In this document: positions 1 through 13,035 of the stretch, piece by piece | How the letters are laid out: each line of letters begins with the position of its first letter | Position numbering within the stretch: position 1 is the first letter of the stretch | Assembly: GCA_028023455.1 (NCBI GenBank) | Contig: JAQFVV010000036.1 | Location: 2,886,452 to 2,950,451 of the forward strand | DNA length: 64,000 nt | Reading direction: 5' to 3' | Source of the DNA: Epiperipatus broadwayi | Taxonomy: Eukaryota; Onychophora; Udeonychophora; Euonychophora; Peripatidae | Notes under the pieces: model-generated | The model's database searches: none | The model's input: only the letters and a program-made list of their open reading frames with translations | What the model was told of the DNA's origin: nothing | Translations under genes and position numbers: made by a program

Positions 1-114
1 AATGAGATAGTAAATAATGTCTAGAAGTCACAGATTAACCTTGCTCTTAAGAAAAAAATTAAGAATATCAGAATGACCCTCATACATAAATAAATAACAT
101 TTATATGGAGTGAT

Positions 115-225
115 GCCTTTGGCAGAGTAACTCAGTTGGTTAAAACATTATCTTAAAATTCAATATTCAAAAAGTTGCAGAACCAGGCTTTATTCCCATT
201 CTAGTACTGCCAGTAGTCAGCAAAG
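115..225 (+). repeat. degenerate tRNA-derived SINE fragment
   Basis: The stretch carries an A-box-like sequence (taactcagttgg, near 127-138) and, about 60 bases further on, a weak B-box-like sequence (ggctttattcc). This is the spacing of an internal RNA polymerase III promoter in a tRNA-derived SINE. The B box is poor, so this is an old or partial copy. No target duplication was seen. Confidence 0.35.
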
Positions 226-1200
226 TAACACATGAACACTAAAAATTTTGGGTATATACTGATCTGAGTGCTTTTCCCAATAGTTGCATAGAATTGGAAA
301 ATTTAAATAAAGTTTGAATATTTCTAAAATATTCAATATCTAATATCAGATGACGTAAGTAATCTACCATATAATTTCTAATAAATGCTTGTTTTTTTCA
401 CACTGTGTTTCAACCAACATTTTATTTATCATCACAATATTTATTTGATAAATAATTGATATTGCTTTGTTAAGTATTATTGCAAAATATTTGATATTTT
501 TGTTTTATAAGTTTTTCTTTTGCTCAGTGTTGAAATAACATACAGCGCAAATAGCACAGAATGTAGTATTCTTATAGAAAGATTCACAAGATAGATTCAT
601 AGGTATAACCTCACTACCAAAAAGTGACACTATAGAAAATGACTTTGCTCTATTTATATACAAAAGAGAGCTCTTTACCAGATGATCATTTAGCCAACTA
701 GAATAGATATGATTTGCAGCTAAATAATGTACTTGAAAATGTTAGCATTAGGGACTTGGGTTTATATAGTATTAAAAATGAGAAAATCAATACTATCATC
801 CAGTTAAGTTTCATATGCCAATATTTATAGCAGTAGCATCTGAAGAATAATATCATCCTGTTAAATTTGACTACTTATAGCATGATCATTTATAGATGAA
901 TACCATATTTTACATTTTCATATGTTGATTTTCATATATATTTTTCACATATCATTATATTTGATATATCAACATGTTATGAAGAATATGGAAAATTTGG
1001 TCTCCTTTATAGTATTTCATCAGTATTATACATATACCCTCACTGCATTTTCATTCATTCACGGCCTGTTACAAATAAAATATATATTATAAGAATATAA
1101 TTATCAAAGAAAAATGGATTAGTACTAATAGAGCACATAAGATCTGAAATAAATAATTATCAAATAATAAATAATAGTATTTAATAATTGATCTAATTTA
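226..1200. other. AT-rich DNA without recognisable genes
   Basis: Only short chance reading frames are present, and no repeat or RNA gene could be recognised. Confidence 0.6.
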
Positions 1201-1204
1201 GAGA

Positions 1205-1640
1205 AATAATATAATGCATTGCAAATTTAGGGGATTTGAACTCAGACTTTTGCATACCTGTCAACTATCCATACTATCTCATACCACTGATATACATGGC
1301 CAAATACATGTAGAAAAGATAAATAATCACCAATACATGTATTTCATGATAAACCAGCACTCATCAGTTGGTCCAGACTGTCATCTACCCCCCCACACAC
1401 ACACATGTATAATCAATTCTCAGTTTATATTAAGATAGCAAATCTTCATACTTTAATGGACAGGCTTCAATCCACCCCAACCTCCAATTCTTCAGTCATC
1501 CATACCATTGAAAATCTGATAATGGAAAACCCAAATCCCATGCTGATGCCAATATTATTGCCAGGCCCATGTTGACCTCAAGTCATTCTGACCCCTCATG
1601 TATAGGACCTTATCCATTTAAATACATAGAAGAAGAAAAG
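1205..1640 (-). mobile_element. R1 hammerhead-bearing repeat, copy 1
   Basis: This is one near-complete unit of a dispersed family (R1) seen at least seven times in the window. Read on the minus strand it contains tRNA-like sequence, a pyrimidine-rich middle and a hammerhead ribozyme fold. The 74-residue plus-strand frame at 1214-1438 runs antisense to the ribozyme. Its peptide is shared with frames at 26502-26705 and 26986-27228 only because the DNA repeat is shared. No protein domain is recognisable in it, so it is not annotated as a gene. A short second R1 fragment follows at about 1700-1760. Confidence 0.7.
1326..1390 (-). ncRNA. type I hammerhead ribozyme motif in R1 copy 1
   Basis: On the minus strand the order is ACCAA, CTGATGA, a stem II hairpin (TGCT loop ATCA, one pair lost), GAAA, a short stem III around ACATGT, a UA cleavage step, then TTGGT pairing back to ACCAA. 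All core bases (CUGANGA and GAAA) are present. Stem II has one mismatch compared with other copies. Activity is not shown by sequence alone. Confidence 0.6.
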
Positions 1641-1764
1641 GCAGCACGTAGGCTTAATGGGTAAACATTTGAAATACAGGCACTCTTCACATACTTGGAG
1701 CCTAATTGTTAATATGGAGGATTTGAACTCAGACTTTGCCACTGATACACATGATCACATTGCA

Positions 1765-3635
1765 ATGAATTATAATTATCATACACTAATAAGATTATCA
1801 TATTTAGAAATAAAGTCGTTTATAAATAAAATAAAGTTATTTTATCAAATGTTATTTGATTAAATATCAAAGAAAAAAGCTGCAAAAATAGAATAAATAA
1901 CTGCTACAACATTTGTTAATAAAGCTTTTTTTTTTCTGAAAAATTTTTTTGTTAAAAAAAATCATAGAATTCCCTAAAAAAAAGCAATACCGAAACAAAT
2001 TAAAAGCAGTATAATAATAAAGAAAACCATAATATCAGAAAAATATAAAAGAATATTTTTTTATTTATAAAATATTATTTAATATGTAATATAAAATATG
2101 TAGAAAAGTATTTTTTGCCGAAACTTTATAATAATAGGGTGGGAAAGAGAATATATATATTTAACACCATAATAATGTTGAATTTGTAAGTTTAATGTGA
2201 TTTATCATTTATTTATTGACAATGTTTTCTTAATAATTTATCCTTCGCATATACACATGTATTTTGGTAATTCTTTGGCAAACCATAAAAAATGGCTGAA
2301 ATATAAGAAATTGGATTTATTAATGGTTTTGTAATAAAAAAACAAGTTCTGAAGGAAAGAACGATATATATGTATTTTTACTATTATTACTATGGATCAT
2401 TTTTGAAAAAAAAAAGACAGTGATAAAGTTATAGAAAATATCAAAATTATATAAATTTTTATATTATAATAATAGTCCAACAAAGAAAACAATTTTCACA
2501 ACTAACATTTAATAATTCATTACACGTAATCTTTTAAATTATAACCAGATTTGCAATAATAGGATATATGTGATACTATGTGATATGATGTACGTGCATA
2601 TTTGCCATTATAATACTTATAATACAGTGATGTATCTATTGTCTTATAAGCTAGCAACAGAAACTGTAAATAATATGTGGATTCTAAATAATGTTAGATC
2701 TCATAAGCAGAAATAATCTTGACAGACTAATGTTTAGCAGTCTTTTAAATCCCCTCTGCAAAAAAGAGTTTCTCTAGCTTCCATTCCTCCAAAAACAATA
2801 GTGAAAAAGAAAGCATTGTTACCATGTTTGTCAAATGAGTAGTTTTATTCTTTATTTCACTCTGTAGCTAAGAACAGATAGATACTCATTTATAGATAAT
2901 ATCACATGATTAACATGATATTACGGATCAACTACTTAAAAAAACCCTATGGCTGATTGACAAATAAAAATTTTTCAAGTTTTACCTGACTCAATTCCAA
3001 TTCCATATCAAATAGATACATGTACATAAATTAAAATTATTACATAAGACCTTATATATATGTACAGAAAAATTCAAAGAAAACATAATTCTCATTCATG
3101 TGCATATTAATTTATGTAACAATACATTTACTGATGATTTAAAATATTTTTAAACTTGCAATCTATTTCAAAACTATGAGCTGCAATTAAGGTGTGAGAA
3201 TACCCGCTTAGGGTGTAAATATCAATTCCTGTTTATTTAACAAAAAAAGTGTGGTGGGGAGGACATGTTTTTTAAAAATATTTACTAGAATTCTTCATTT
3301 CTGTTAAAAAACAATATATGTTTCAGAATATAGTGAGATGCTAACCCTAAAATTCAAGATCCATGGATCATGACACAATTCTTTCATTACTGGTGCTCAA
3401 ATTTCAAATGAACATTTTAATAGCAAACCTCACTAAACAAATCATTATCATACAATATTATCCAAATTTCCAAATGGAAAACTGAAATCAACCATTTTTC
3501 AATGCAATGATTACTTTTATATTCATCTTTAATGATAGAAATTATAAAAATAAAATTAGTTGTTCTAGTAATGATATCCTAAATAAGCTTAAAATGAGCA
3601 GTATCTGGTTAGATCATAAATGGAAAATTTAAAAC
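1765..3635. other. AT-rich DNA, nothing recognised
   Basis: There are short homopolymer runs and (TA)n patches. No coding, RNA or repeat family could be supported. Confidence 0.6.
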
Positions 3636-3637
3636 AA

Positions 3638-3892
3638 CTAAACATCACATAATCACCATTTCTTATGCTTGCTCAGGCTATTAAAACAGACGAAACTCTC
3701 CATACAGTAGTGCCACTCAGTGCAAGTCAGAGAAATCAATGGATGCCAGAAGGCTTGTGCATAAAATTCCCATCTACTGCCTACTCATCCAATATCCCCA
3801 GACTAGTTTCTACCTTGTGGTTTTTATCAGTGAGGAGCCTTGATTAATATGGTTTGCACTGAGTACCACTATTGTATGGAGTATTTTGCCTG
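3638..3892 (-). mobile_element. R2 hammerhead-bearing repeat, copy 1
   Basis: This is a member of dispersed family R2, with other copies near 19440, 56785 and 57530. Its ends form an inverted repeat of about 45 bases: ttaaaacag near 3678 pairs with ctgttttaaa near 3890. The 60-residue plus-strand frame here is shared with the other copies as a by-product of the repeat. The flank at 3638-3665 also matches DNA beside the copies at 57.1 and 57.85 kb, so the family unit is longer than the hairpin. Confidence 0.65.
3794..3838 (-). ncRNA. hammerhead ribozyme relic in R2 copy 1
   Basis: On the minus strand TCCTCA (stem I) is followed by CTGATAA, a small stem II, GAAA, a two-base-pair stem III (AC-UA-GU), cleavage triplet GTC, and TGGGGA, which pairs with TCCTCA using one G-U pair. 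The core base G8 is A here, so this copy should be inactive. Confidence 0.55.
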
Positions 3893-4249
3893 TTTTAAAT
3901 GGAATATTTAATAGGCAAAAAAATGGCATATAACTGAAGCTCTCTAAAATTGTAGAGAGGTGCAAACTGCGTGCATCTTTATAGCTAAAATTAAAAATTT
4001 TCTCCAAGAATAGATATATAAATAAGATCAATCTACTTGTTTATCCATTCCTTTATTTATCTATTCTCTATATAAAAATTAAGAAAACATTAAAATATTT
4101 AACAGCAGAACAGTACTGAAAGTGCTTAGCTTTAAATAAATTTCTTTATTATAAATCAAATCCATTCAGCTGTTAAATGTTTCATTTTCTTAATTTTTAT
4201 AGTTAGTACAGAAAAGTAGACTGATAAAATTCTTTAGAACTACTCTATG

Positions 4250-4560
4250 TATTGCCTCACTACCTATCTTTCAATGATTTACCTAGCCATATACTCTTAT
4301 CCCTATCTTTCTTTTTATATCCCTCTCTAACCTACCTAACTCCTTTATTTTCTTATATCCTTAATTATCTCCATATCTAAATGCCTGTTAATTCATCAAC
4401 TATATATCCACTTTCCTATCTTTTAACTTACATCCTTGCTCACCTTACTTATTTTCCTCCCTAACTACTTAACTATTCACCTATCTATCTAGTTATATAT
4501 TTATCTATCTACCTACATATTTATTTATCTATGCATTTATTCTCAAATAAATTTTAGCCG
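4250..4560. repeat. degenerate pyrimidine-rich CTAT/CCTA simple repeat
   Basis: The plus strand is almost free of G and dominated by ctat, ctac and ccta words. This fits a decayed tetranucleotide array. Confidence 0.6.
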
Positions 4561-4689
4561 ATATATTTTCATTTATATTTGGACATTTATACTTTTATAT
4601 ACAGTAATTATATATATATATATAATCGGCAGCTTTTCGAGGTAGCAGATTGATTGAAATTAACTAACCAAAAATAAATATATATATAT

Positions 4690-6929
4690 TGTAACGAACA
4701 CAGACGTTCGTTACATTGTTGTTGTTTTTTTATTTATTAAACATGAAAGTAAATTAAAAAGTTCGCATTTAAAAATTTTCTTTTAGAATTAAAAATTGAA
4801 ATTAAATATCATCTTAAACTCGTATATATTAAATCGCACAGATATAAAAAATTATTAAAATAAAACTGTATTAAAAATAGAAAAGGTATTTTAAAAACAA
4901 AAACTTAAAAAGATTTGGAGATAAAATTATATCTTTAAATTTATCTTTAAATATATCTTTTATTTGGAAAACACGTTAATTAATCAGAAATGAAAATGAT
5001 AAATTTAATTAGTCAAATGTAAACCAGCCTTGGGCATTTAAATGTAAAAACATGGGTCAGATAGGAAAACAATAGAAACAAATAGCCAATGAAAGAAATC
5101 CATTGGGAAATCGGACCTCAACAAAAAGGATCATCGCATCGATGACGTAATGTTAAGTCAATCCTTCGAATACGTATAAAAGGAAAATTTGGAAATTATT
5201 AATTAGTGACTGGAAATTGATTATTACGATGTGACTATATGTAGTAGTACGGAGTTGGAGGAATTGACAGATGCACGGTCAATTCTTTCAGCTGTTAAAG
5301 AAAGGAGAAATGAACTATCGTTTCCTACATTGAGGACCAACTAAATTAAAAAACCTCCGAATGAATAAATAAAACAATGGCTAAATGGATATCAATCTTA
5401 GGATGGCATGGGAATTTACGTTCATGGCAAGCAACGGATAAAGTTGGACGTGTTAAAAATCGTAAGAACTTTATATTCACTTGAAAAAATAAGAACTCTA
5501 AATTTTAAAACTTTTTATTAAATGATGCAATAGAATCCTATCTGACCAAACTAAATTCTTTATTAATAGTGTTATTTGATGTATTTTTTTTCTTATTTAT
5601 GTAAAATCATTTCCATTTATTTATTTTTTTATTCTTTAAGTTTTTATCATGATTTTTTTTTTTTTTTTTTCGTTAAATTAATTATATAAATGTTAAACTT
5701 AAGTCGAGCGTGAATGGCTGTATAGATTTGTAAAGTTATATTAGGGGAGGGTAATCTTAGGTTATTTGTGTCATTGTTAGATTGGGTCAATGGATTGGAT
5801 ATATTGATGTAGTTAGTAGATGTAATCGGAGATTCGCTACTGGCAGAATCACTTCATATGCCGCACTCTCCCATTTTGCCTATGGAAGGAATTATAAGAC
5901 GCAGAGCGCAGTTCCTTTCTATGGAGTTTTTTTTTTTATTGTTCTTCTCGTTGGATAGAAGTAATATTCCTATCTAATGAGAGTCAATATCTTCTTTTAA
6001 TCTTTTTGGTGCTGCCGTATTCCGTATTACATTGAATACATCGATGTATCAGATGGATTGATGCCAGTTTGACTGCGAATTTTAGCCTAAGGTTAAATAG
6101 GGATAAAATATTTTATTTTCAAATGCAAATCTATGTGGTCTATTCATACTTGACCCTAAATAAAAATGCATTAAATTTAAGTTGTTTATAGACGCTTGCA
6201 TGGATTGGTTATCGGTTAAGTATGTTTTGGGTTTTCATATTTGATCAAAATATATAGACATTCGATAAATAATGATACCTTACGGTGAGTATCTAAAATG
6301 TATTTATTCAGATGTCTTTTAAGTTATTGGTGACAATGCAAGTATCTTATGATGAATACTATTGGGTTACGTAGAAATTTCCCTCCACAATTGTCAGTAA
6401 TCAATAATTTTGTATTTTGATCATTTATGTTTACTTTGAAATGTTTTTGACCGTGAAATCTATGTAACCGATCTATATTCAACATTATAAACAAGCTTTC
6501 CTAAATTTATCTGTGCGAACTTAATTAAAATGTAAAATTAGAATATAATAGTAATTAAAGGTAAATTAAAGTCAAAAATCAAAGTTAAAAATAATGTTAA
6601 ATGTAAAAATGTAAACTAATACTAAAATAATTTTAAATCTTATATATATGTGCATAAATAAATGTTTGTATGTTAATTACTGGCAGTGGCTTATTTTATT
6701 TATTTTTTTAATATTGAAATATAATTAGATACCATATGATATCATTAAATCTCTGCTACTCCCTGAGCTAGTGACATGGGCTAACGACCGGAACCAAAAT
6801 ATTTAAAAAAAATTTTTTTTTTTTTTTTACTTACGTATCTGCCTACTTTATAAATTTTTCTAGGTTCAAATGCCTAGATGGCGCCCTGTAGTGCAGTTCA
6901 CGTTGAGTCCCTTTCACCGGATCGTTACA
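4690..6929 (+). mobile_element. LTR-like element L1, non-coding, 2.24 kb
   Basis: The element begins TG and ends CA, with a TGTAACGA start and a matching TCGTTACA end. It lies inside a (TA)n tract on both sides, so an ATAT target duplication is possible but cannot be told from the tract. The first 26 bases are themselves a hairpin (TGTAACGAAC pairs with GTTCGTTACA). Promoter-like signals sit near 5143-5182. No frame of useful length exists, and no internal direct repeat of the ends was noticed. It could be a long solo LTR or a large non-autonomous LTR element. Confidence 0.5.
5143..5182 (+). promoter_or_regulatory. possible promoter inside L1: CRE-like site and TATA box
   Basis: TGACGTAA at 5143-5150 resembles a CRE/ATF site, and TATAAAAG at 5175-5182 is a good TATA box about 25 bases downstream. 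The position, about 480 bases into an LTR-like element, suits a U3 promoter. The polyadenylation-like aataaa at about 5365 follows. Function is inferred. Confidence 0.4.
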
Positions 6930-8090
6930 ATATATATATATAACTTTTCAGTGATGATTTGTCTTGTTTTCTATCTTTCATCATAAAATTATTCTTCTAT
7001 CTATTGATCAAGATTTATTGCAATTCTCATATATGTGTATACACTTTTTTTTTTACAATTTTCGTATCATATGTCCCTTTCGCATACATGTGAGTGATTG
7101 TGTTTTTAAAATAATATAATTAATTCTATTTTCCTTCTGATATTTTATATATATTTTTGATTTGCTTTTAAAATATTTCAGTGGTTCCATATTTAATCTG
7201 ATATATATATTATTACACTATCACAATTTTATATTTTGACTTTAATCACATATTCAAGAATAAATCTGAAGGGTAATTCCATTTTTCTTCTTTTCAAATA
7301 AAAAATAATAATAATAAATTTAATATGTCTGACAGGTGGAAAAAGTTTCAAAGTAATGGTTTTATTAAAAAAAAAAAAAAACATTTTAACATTGGAGTAG
7401 AAAAACGTTTATATAAAAAAGAAAAAAGAAATCAAAGTTCATATAAAAAGTATATACATATTTTAAATAATTCAATAAAATAGCTTCTATTTTAATACAA
7501 TAACTACTAAGTATATCTTAATGTGTATACCCACGATCATTATTACAATAAGAGCTGTAAATACATTTTAATAGTTCCATAACTTTAAAAATATAAAATA
7601 CAAACTGTAATAACTTTTACATATAAACACAGATAAAATTGCCTTTAAAAAATAGCTGGGTAAATCATTTCAAAAATCCTTTTAGAAAAATACTGAATGA
7701 GAACATGAGGATGCGAATTACAGGGTGGAAAGGGTTTGAACAGTTTTCCATTCTTATCTTATTCTATAACTAAGAATACAAAGCCATCAATTTACCAAAC
7801 AATATGGAATTATTAATTGAATTAGCTGCAGATCAACTATCTAAAAGAAAGATTCTATTAAAAAAACATTTTATATAACATGGATTTAAATAAGAGTGTA
7901 ACCAAGGAAAGTAGATATTCTATTATAGTACCAAAAGGTTTTATATATATCAAACTGGTCCCTCCAAATTTGCCATATTAACTTGGTTTACATACCTCTT
8001 ATATAACTTTTGGAATCTAAACATTAATAAGCTTAACATTTACTTTAATACAACAGGAATGGACTGGCTCTTCAAGAAGAGGTGAGAATA
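6930..8090. other. AT-rich DNA, nothing recognised
   Basis: The stretch has poly(A), poly(T) and short (TA)n runs. No gene or repeat family was identified. Confidence 0.6.
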
Positions 8091-8094
8091 CCAT

Positions 8095-8260
8095 TGATTT
8101 ATAACCACCAACAATGCCCATGGCCAAATCAGGCTATGCAAATCATAATTCAATCACATTTTCAGACTGTGGCTCACCTCTACTGCTGGATTTGAACCCT
8201 GCCATTTAAAGCATTTGTTTTGAGGATGAAACTAAAATGCCAACCAACCATTTATTATAT
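8095..8260 (-). repeat. tRNA-derived SINE
   Basis: On the minus strand an exact B-box word, GGTTCAAATCC, lies inside a G/C-flanked arm (cagGGTTCAAATCCagcag). About 45 bases upstream is a weak A-box-like ggcattttagtt. The spacing fits a tRNA-like promoter. The head is diverged, and neither tail nor target duplication was located. Confidence 0.5.
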
Positions 8261-11200
8261 AGTCAGCATGCTTTAGGTGACAGGCACACAATCTAGTGCT
8301 TGACATATCGCAAGCTAGCTCATACTCTGTAACAGAGTCCAGCATATTCATTTAACATTTAAAAATAACTATACACTTAAATTTCTGGTGATACAGTAAT
8401 GAGAGAGAGAGAGAATAGATCAAATAATATTTAAGCAAACATTAATATTTATTTATACACACATATATACTTAACATAAGGTCACATAATAAATTTTTAT
8501 ATAAAAAAATATAAATGATGACTTTAGGCTATGGTTATAATAGTCCTTTGTTAAAGTTCATTTCATTTAAAATCAAGTGCCTATTTAGTTATTTAAAGTA
8601 TCTTTGCCTAGATTTTCATTTGTGTGTATTTTCAAGCTGGGTGGCTTTTTGGTTTACTCAATGGTTCCAGGGCTTGTCTTCATTTCTTTGGCTTAACAAT
8701 GGGAAATGGGGTATACAGCAGTGTCTATTTTAGAGTTTAGGCCAAGCGAGTACAGTTGATTTTGCTGAGAACTAGGGCATAAAGTTGTCAAACAATTTTA
8801 GTAATGCATGTTGCTAATTCCACAGCTTTTACATTCATGTTGATTGCAGCAGTAATTGACTGGCTTACTACTGCATTTACAGTTTCTGAATATCTGGATC
8901 TCTGGTTGTTTGGATTCACAATAAAAAACTCTGAGTCTGTATTCTGCATTCTGTCCAAACTGAATAATAATTATCTGAACTGAATCAATAAAGGAATGAA
9001 GATCAGATTATTTCAATCACAAAATGAAGGCCAGAACTGAATTGCATCTTTAATCAGTGATTGAAGCATTTGGTACTGAACATAATTTGATTGTATCTCA
9101 TGGTTTGTATATTTGTTTTATTAATTGAAATTGTGGTGTAGTATTTTTTTTTTTATTAATATCATTTTAAAATAATTAATGATTGTATATTTTTCTGTTT
9201 TCATTGACGGATTGTATATCAGAAGTTTTAATAGTATTATCTACTGTGTGTTTATTACTAATATTGTCACTATTGGATCTTTAATTTATTCAATTGAAAG
9301 CTAATGTGCTCTCTATAAAAAAAGTAGTGCACAAGATGTAGAAAATCAGAGCATGTCTAATCATGTGACCTCCATATTTGTAGTTGAAGCATTGGCACTT
9401 CAATGCATAAATAATTCAGTGAAGCATGGTTTATTGATCTGAGATTTGTGTGAGTATATCATATGGGCCTTTATTTTCAAGTAATTTCACTTTAATTTCA
9501 TAGCAAATGCTATATACTAGAATAGATATATCTTTTAGATAAGTTGGATAATATGCATGAAAAGAATTCATAAGTTTATGACAATTGCCTATGTTATAGT
9601 TAAGTGTTTTTAATAAATCTATTAAATAATTTTGTCAAGGTTGTTTTATATTACAAATAAATATTTATTAAATGCTTTAATTGTGCTTTTGAATCTATTT
9701 TTTGTTCAATCATTAAAGAATTTTAATATTATATAACTCTAAATTGGATGGCTTGCTACTCAATATACCCACATATTATATTTGTTTAAAGCAGTATATA
9801 ATAGTTCTTTGGGGAAGGGAGATAATGAACTGTTTACATCAGTAATTGCAATTATAAAAAATCTATTCGGAAAAAAGCATTTAAAAAATTGAAGTTTTTT
9901 TAGAATATGTTGGATTGAAGGACTCAGTTATCAATCATAAATGATCTTCTGTCCAACCAATGTTAGGTGTAATAGTATGAAAATCTAGGATTTGAGGAGG
10001 CATATGTAGTATAATAGTCTTCAATGGCAGACAGTGAAATATAGAGCTAGGTGTTTGCTTATTAGTAGTTATAATTTTTCTTCAAAGAATCTTTTTTTAA
10101 TTCTTTCCTCTAATAAGGAAAGCATATGCATTGAGCATGAAGTATTAGCATAAGTGTGTTCTATACCCTTAACCTTAGAATTACTGGGTACTGACAAATT
10201 GTATTGTTAAATAATTTTCATGTTTAAATTATCTTTAATAATTAATTGTCCTTGGCCTCAGTTGGGTTAATAAAAAGTAATAATTGTGCATGTGATTATT
10301 ACTGTTATTCACATTTAGTTGATAGCAAGTGCTATTTTATCAAAATGGTGTTTTATTTTTATTTTATTTTATTAAACATAATTACTCCCTAGAACATGAT
10401 GTACATATGTGTGTTATTGATAGAACTCACAAATAAGCTCTTAACAAGCTTTGCAGAATATCTCCAACTTCAGACCTGTTTCTTCTACTGGCTTCCTCGG
10501 TGAGTAAGGCTATTCAAGTATTAGATATAACATTTGTAATACAAGCTTGTTAAATTATGTCATGTGACATATGACTTGATTTCTTTGTAATGTATATATG
10601 CAGTTCATAATCATGGTTTTCATTTCTGATGGTAACATCTGGTATTTTAATTTTCTCGCTCAATTGGTGATTGGAGATTGACCATAAAATATACGTATAA
10701 TGAGGGAATTCAATTTTTTTTAACAAAATATTTTCATGTTTTAAAAGCATTTAGTTCATAATCATGATTTTTATTCCTGATGTCAGATATTTTAATTTTA
10801 TCACTCATTTGATCATTGGAGATGATTGTTCATGGTTTGATATTTTTAACTAATTGGTAAAATACGATAGTATGGATTTCAAATCAATATCACTGTGAAT
10901 AAATTTGATAGGTTATATACTTCTTCTTAGCATGCTAATTAATTTCATGTGTATGTGTAAAGAAGTCTGATAAGATGCAACTGCCATCACTGAGAATTAA
11001 ACATTTGTTGTTTGTTTACCATATACAAGAAAAAAACTGGCAGGTCACTCTGTAAGATGTTTGTATTTTAGGAAATAAACCATCAGCAACTTCTTCTAGG
11101 AATCAACAAGCTTGAATATTTAGTGTTATCATATTCTACAAATTAGCCAATTCCAATGTGACTATATTTTTAATCAAGCTAGAATTAGAGACTCATTTTA

Positions 11201-11990
11201 TTAAATAACTTTGATAAAAAAAACTAGCATCAAGATGTATAGCAAATAAAACATATATTGAAAACATGTGAAAAATCAAAGAGATGTCAGCTCCAATCAC
11301 AGATAATAAAATATTTATTGATGTATTACATATATCATAAAATATGATTCGTGTACCTGTGCATGATAATGAAACATTTTTTTAAAAAAATAGCTAGAGA
11401 ACAGTGCTTTTATTATATATAAAAAAAATTTGTCAGACATATTAGACTGAAAAATAGCAAAGTTTTTATAGAGAAAACAAATTTTGAAATAGATACTTTT
11501 ACTGCCACTACATCAGAGCTCATCATTTCCAATTCAATAACCATAACTAATATTATCCAATAGTAGGAATGCTCCTTCCCCCTCTCCATAAAGTGGATGC
11601 TATAATTTAAATACTTAATATTGAATTTAAATAAATTTAAATCTCTTCAAATATATACAGTTACATTCATCTCCCCATTATTATTCCATTTCATCTTGCA
11701 ATGAATATAAGAACGCCATAAGTTTTCACTCAAACATTTAATTTAATGAAATAATTCCAAGCTTCTATATAGTTGTGTATAAGTGCACTCACTACATTTA
11801 TTATATTCTATAGAAAAGATGTAAATGGTTAATGTCATTATATAGATCTTCAAGTTCATATTTAATGTTGTGCATAAAGAGCATTAATGTAAATGCAATA
11901 GATAAAGTTATTTAAATGTGAACAGCAAAATAAATGCTGTTTAAAGAAGTGCAACACACTGCACCAATCCAGTCATGAAACCTTGAAATA
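8261..11990. other. AT-rich DNA with a diverged tandem duplication
   Basis: No gene is supported. A short (GA)n run lies at 8400-8414. About 90 bases at 10600-10690 recur with many changes at 10750-10840 (shared gttcataatcatg start), a diverged direct duplication of about 150-base period. The chance frame at 8515-8733 has no recognisable domain. Confidence 0.5.
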
Positions 11991-11994
11991 ATTA

Positions 11995-12160
11995 TTTTCA
12001 TCTCATAATTCATATGTCTAAATGCGCTGGAATGCAGTTAATGGTAAGGTTAAGGTACAATTTAAAAATGTAAGTCGCTGAGCGCTTTTGATAAGTTTAT
12101 CTTCTCATAATCATAGTGAAATGATCATTAACTGTTTTCCAGTACATTTGGATATATTAC
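11995..12160 (+). repeat. R3 dispersed repeat fragment
   Basis: The segment matches, with divergence, the left arm of the large inverted repeat at 46795-46998. Shared words include atgtctaaatgc, aatgcag and tctcataatcatag in the same order. It is a single arm here. Confidence 0.5.
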
Positions 12161-12320
12161 TTTTTTAAATGGGAAGTCTATGTTTCTTTCACCATTAAGT
12201 TAAGTTTGAGCTCTAAAAAGTCCATAACTAAATTCAATATGTGAATATTATTTCCAGAGTCTGTTATTCCACCATTGCAATAAATTATGCAAGGCTCAAT
12301 ATCCATTAATAATGAGTTTC

Positions 12321-12322
<2 letters not shown>

Positions 12323-12380
<58 letters not shown>

Positions 12381-12472
12381 ACTCACACTTATCAGTGAAA
12401 CAATTTAGCTCAATTATAAATGTTTTTATAAACGAATTTAATTGCTTCATCAGTATGTGGATGAGATAGTTC

Positions 12473-12511
<39 letters not shown>

Positions 12512-12564
12512 ATATATATATGCTAAATGGATATATATATATATATATATATATCCATTTAGCA
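12323..12564. repeat. (TA)n arrays and a 44-base perfect palindrome
   Basis: A (TA)n tract covers 12323-12377 and another covers about 12476-12520. From 12521 to 12564 the sequence tgctaaatgg plus (AT)n plus ccatttagca is a perfect palindrome that could extrude as a cruciform. The tyrosine/isoleucine-rich frame at 12287-12469 is only the (TA)n tract. Confidence 0.85.
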
Positions 12565-12884
12565 TTATGTTAGACAAGTGTGTGCAATTAAATCAAATAA
12601 CAGCATAATTATCTATAAATAAATTAAATTAATGTAAACTATTGTAACAATGTAATATTTATATAACATACAAGGTGAAACCAATCACTATTTAGTTCAT
12701 ACTTTTTGGAAACTTCCCAGAGAAAAGACTGACTTCTTCTCATGCCATCAATAATATTAATACATTAGTCTTGATGTTAAAAGAGAAATATGTAATGTAA
12801 CAATCATATTTGTATAATTGATATAAGAATAAGGTCACTTTATTAGTGGGAGGGATCAGTTTCCTCTATAGATAATAACTCCAA

Positions 12885-12981
12885 TGCCAAGAATTTTTAT
12901 CATTTTATATAATTTTCACATATTCATATGCACATGATTATCTATTATTATTAATATTATTATTATTATTATTATTATTAT

Positions 12982-13035
<54 letters not shown>

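Noticed and set aside
1214-1438. Peptide shared by frames at 1214-1438, 26502-26705 and 26986-27228, looking like a conserved small protein
   Set aside because: The frames are antisense to the R1 ribozyme strand, differ in length and ends, and are conserved only because the DNA repeat is. Start and stop positions are not shared.
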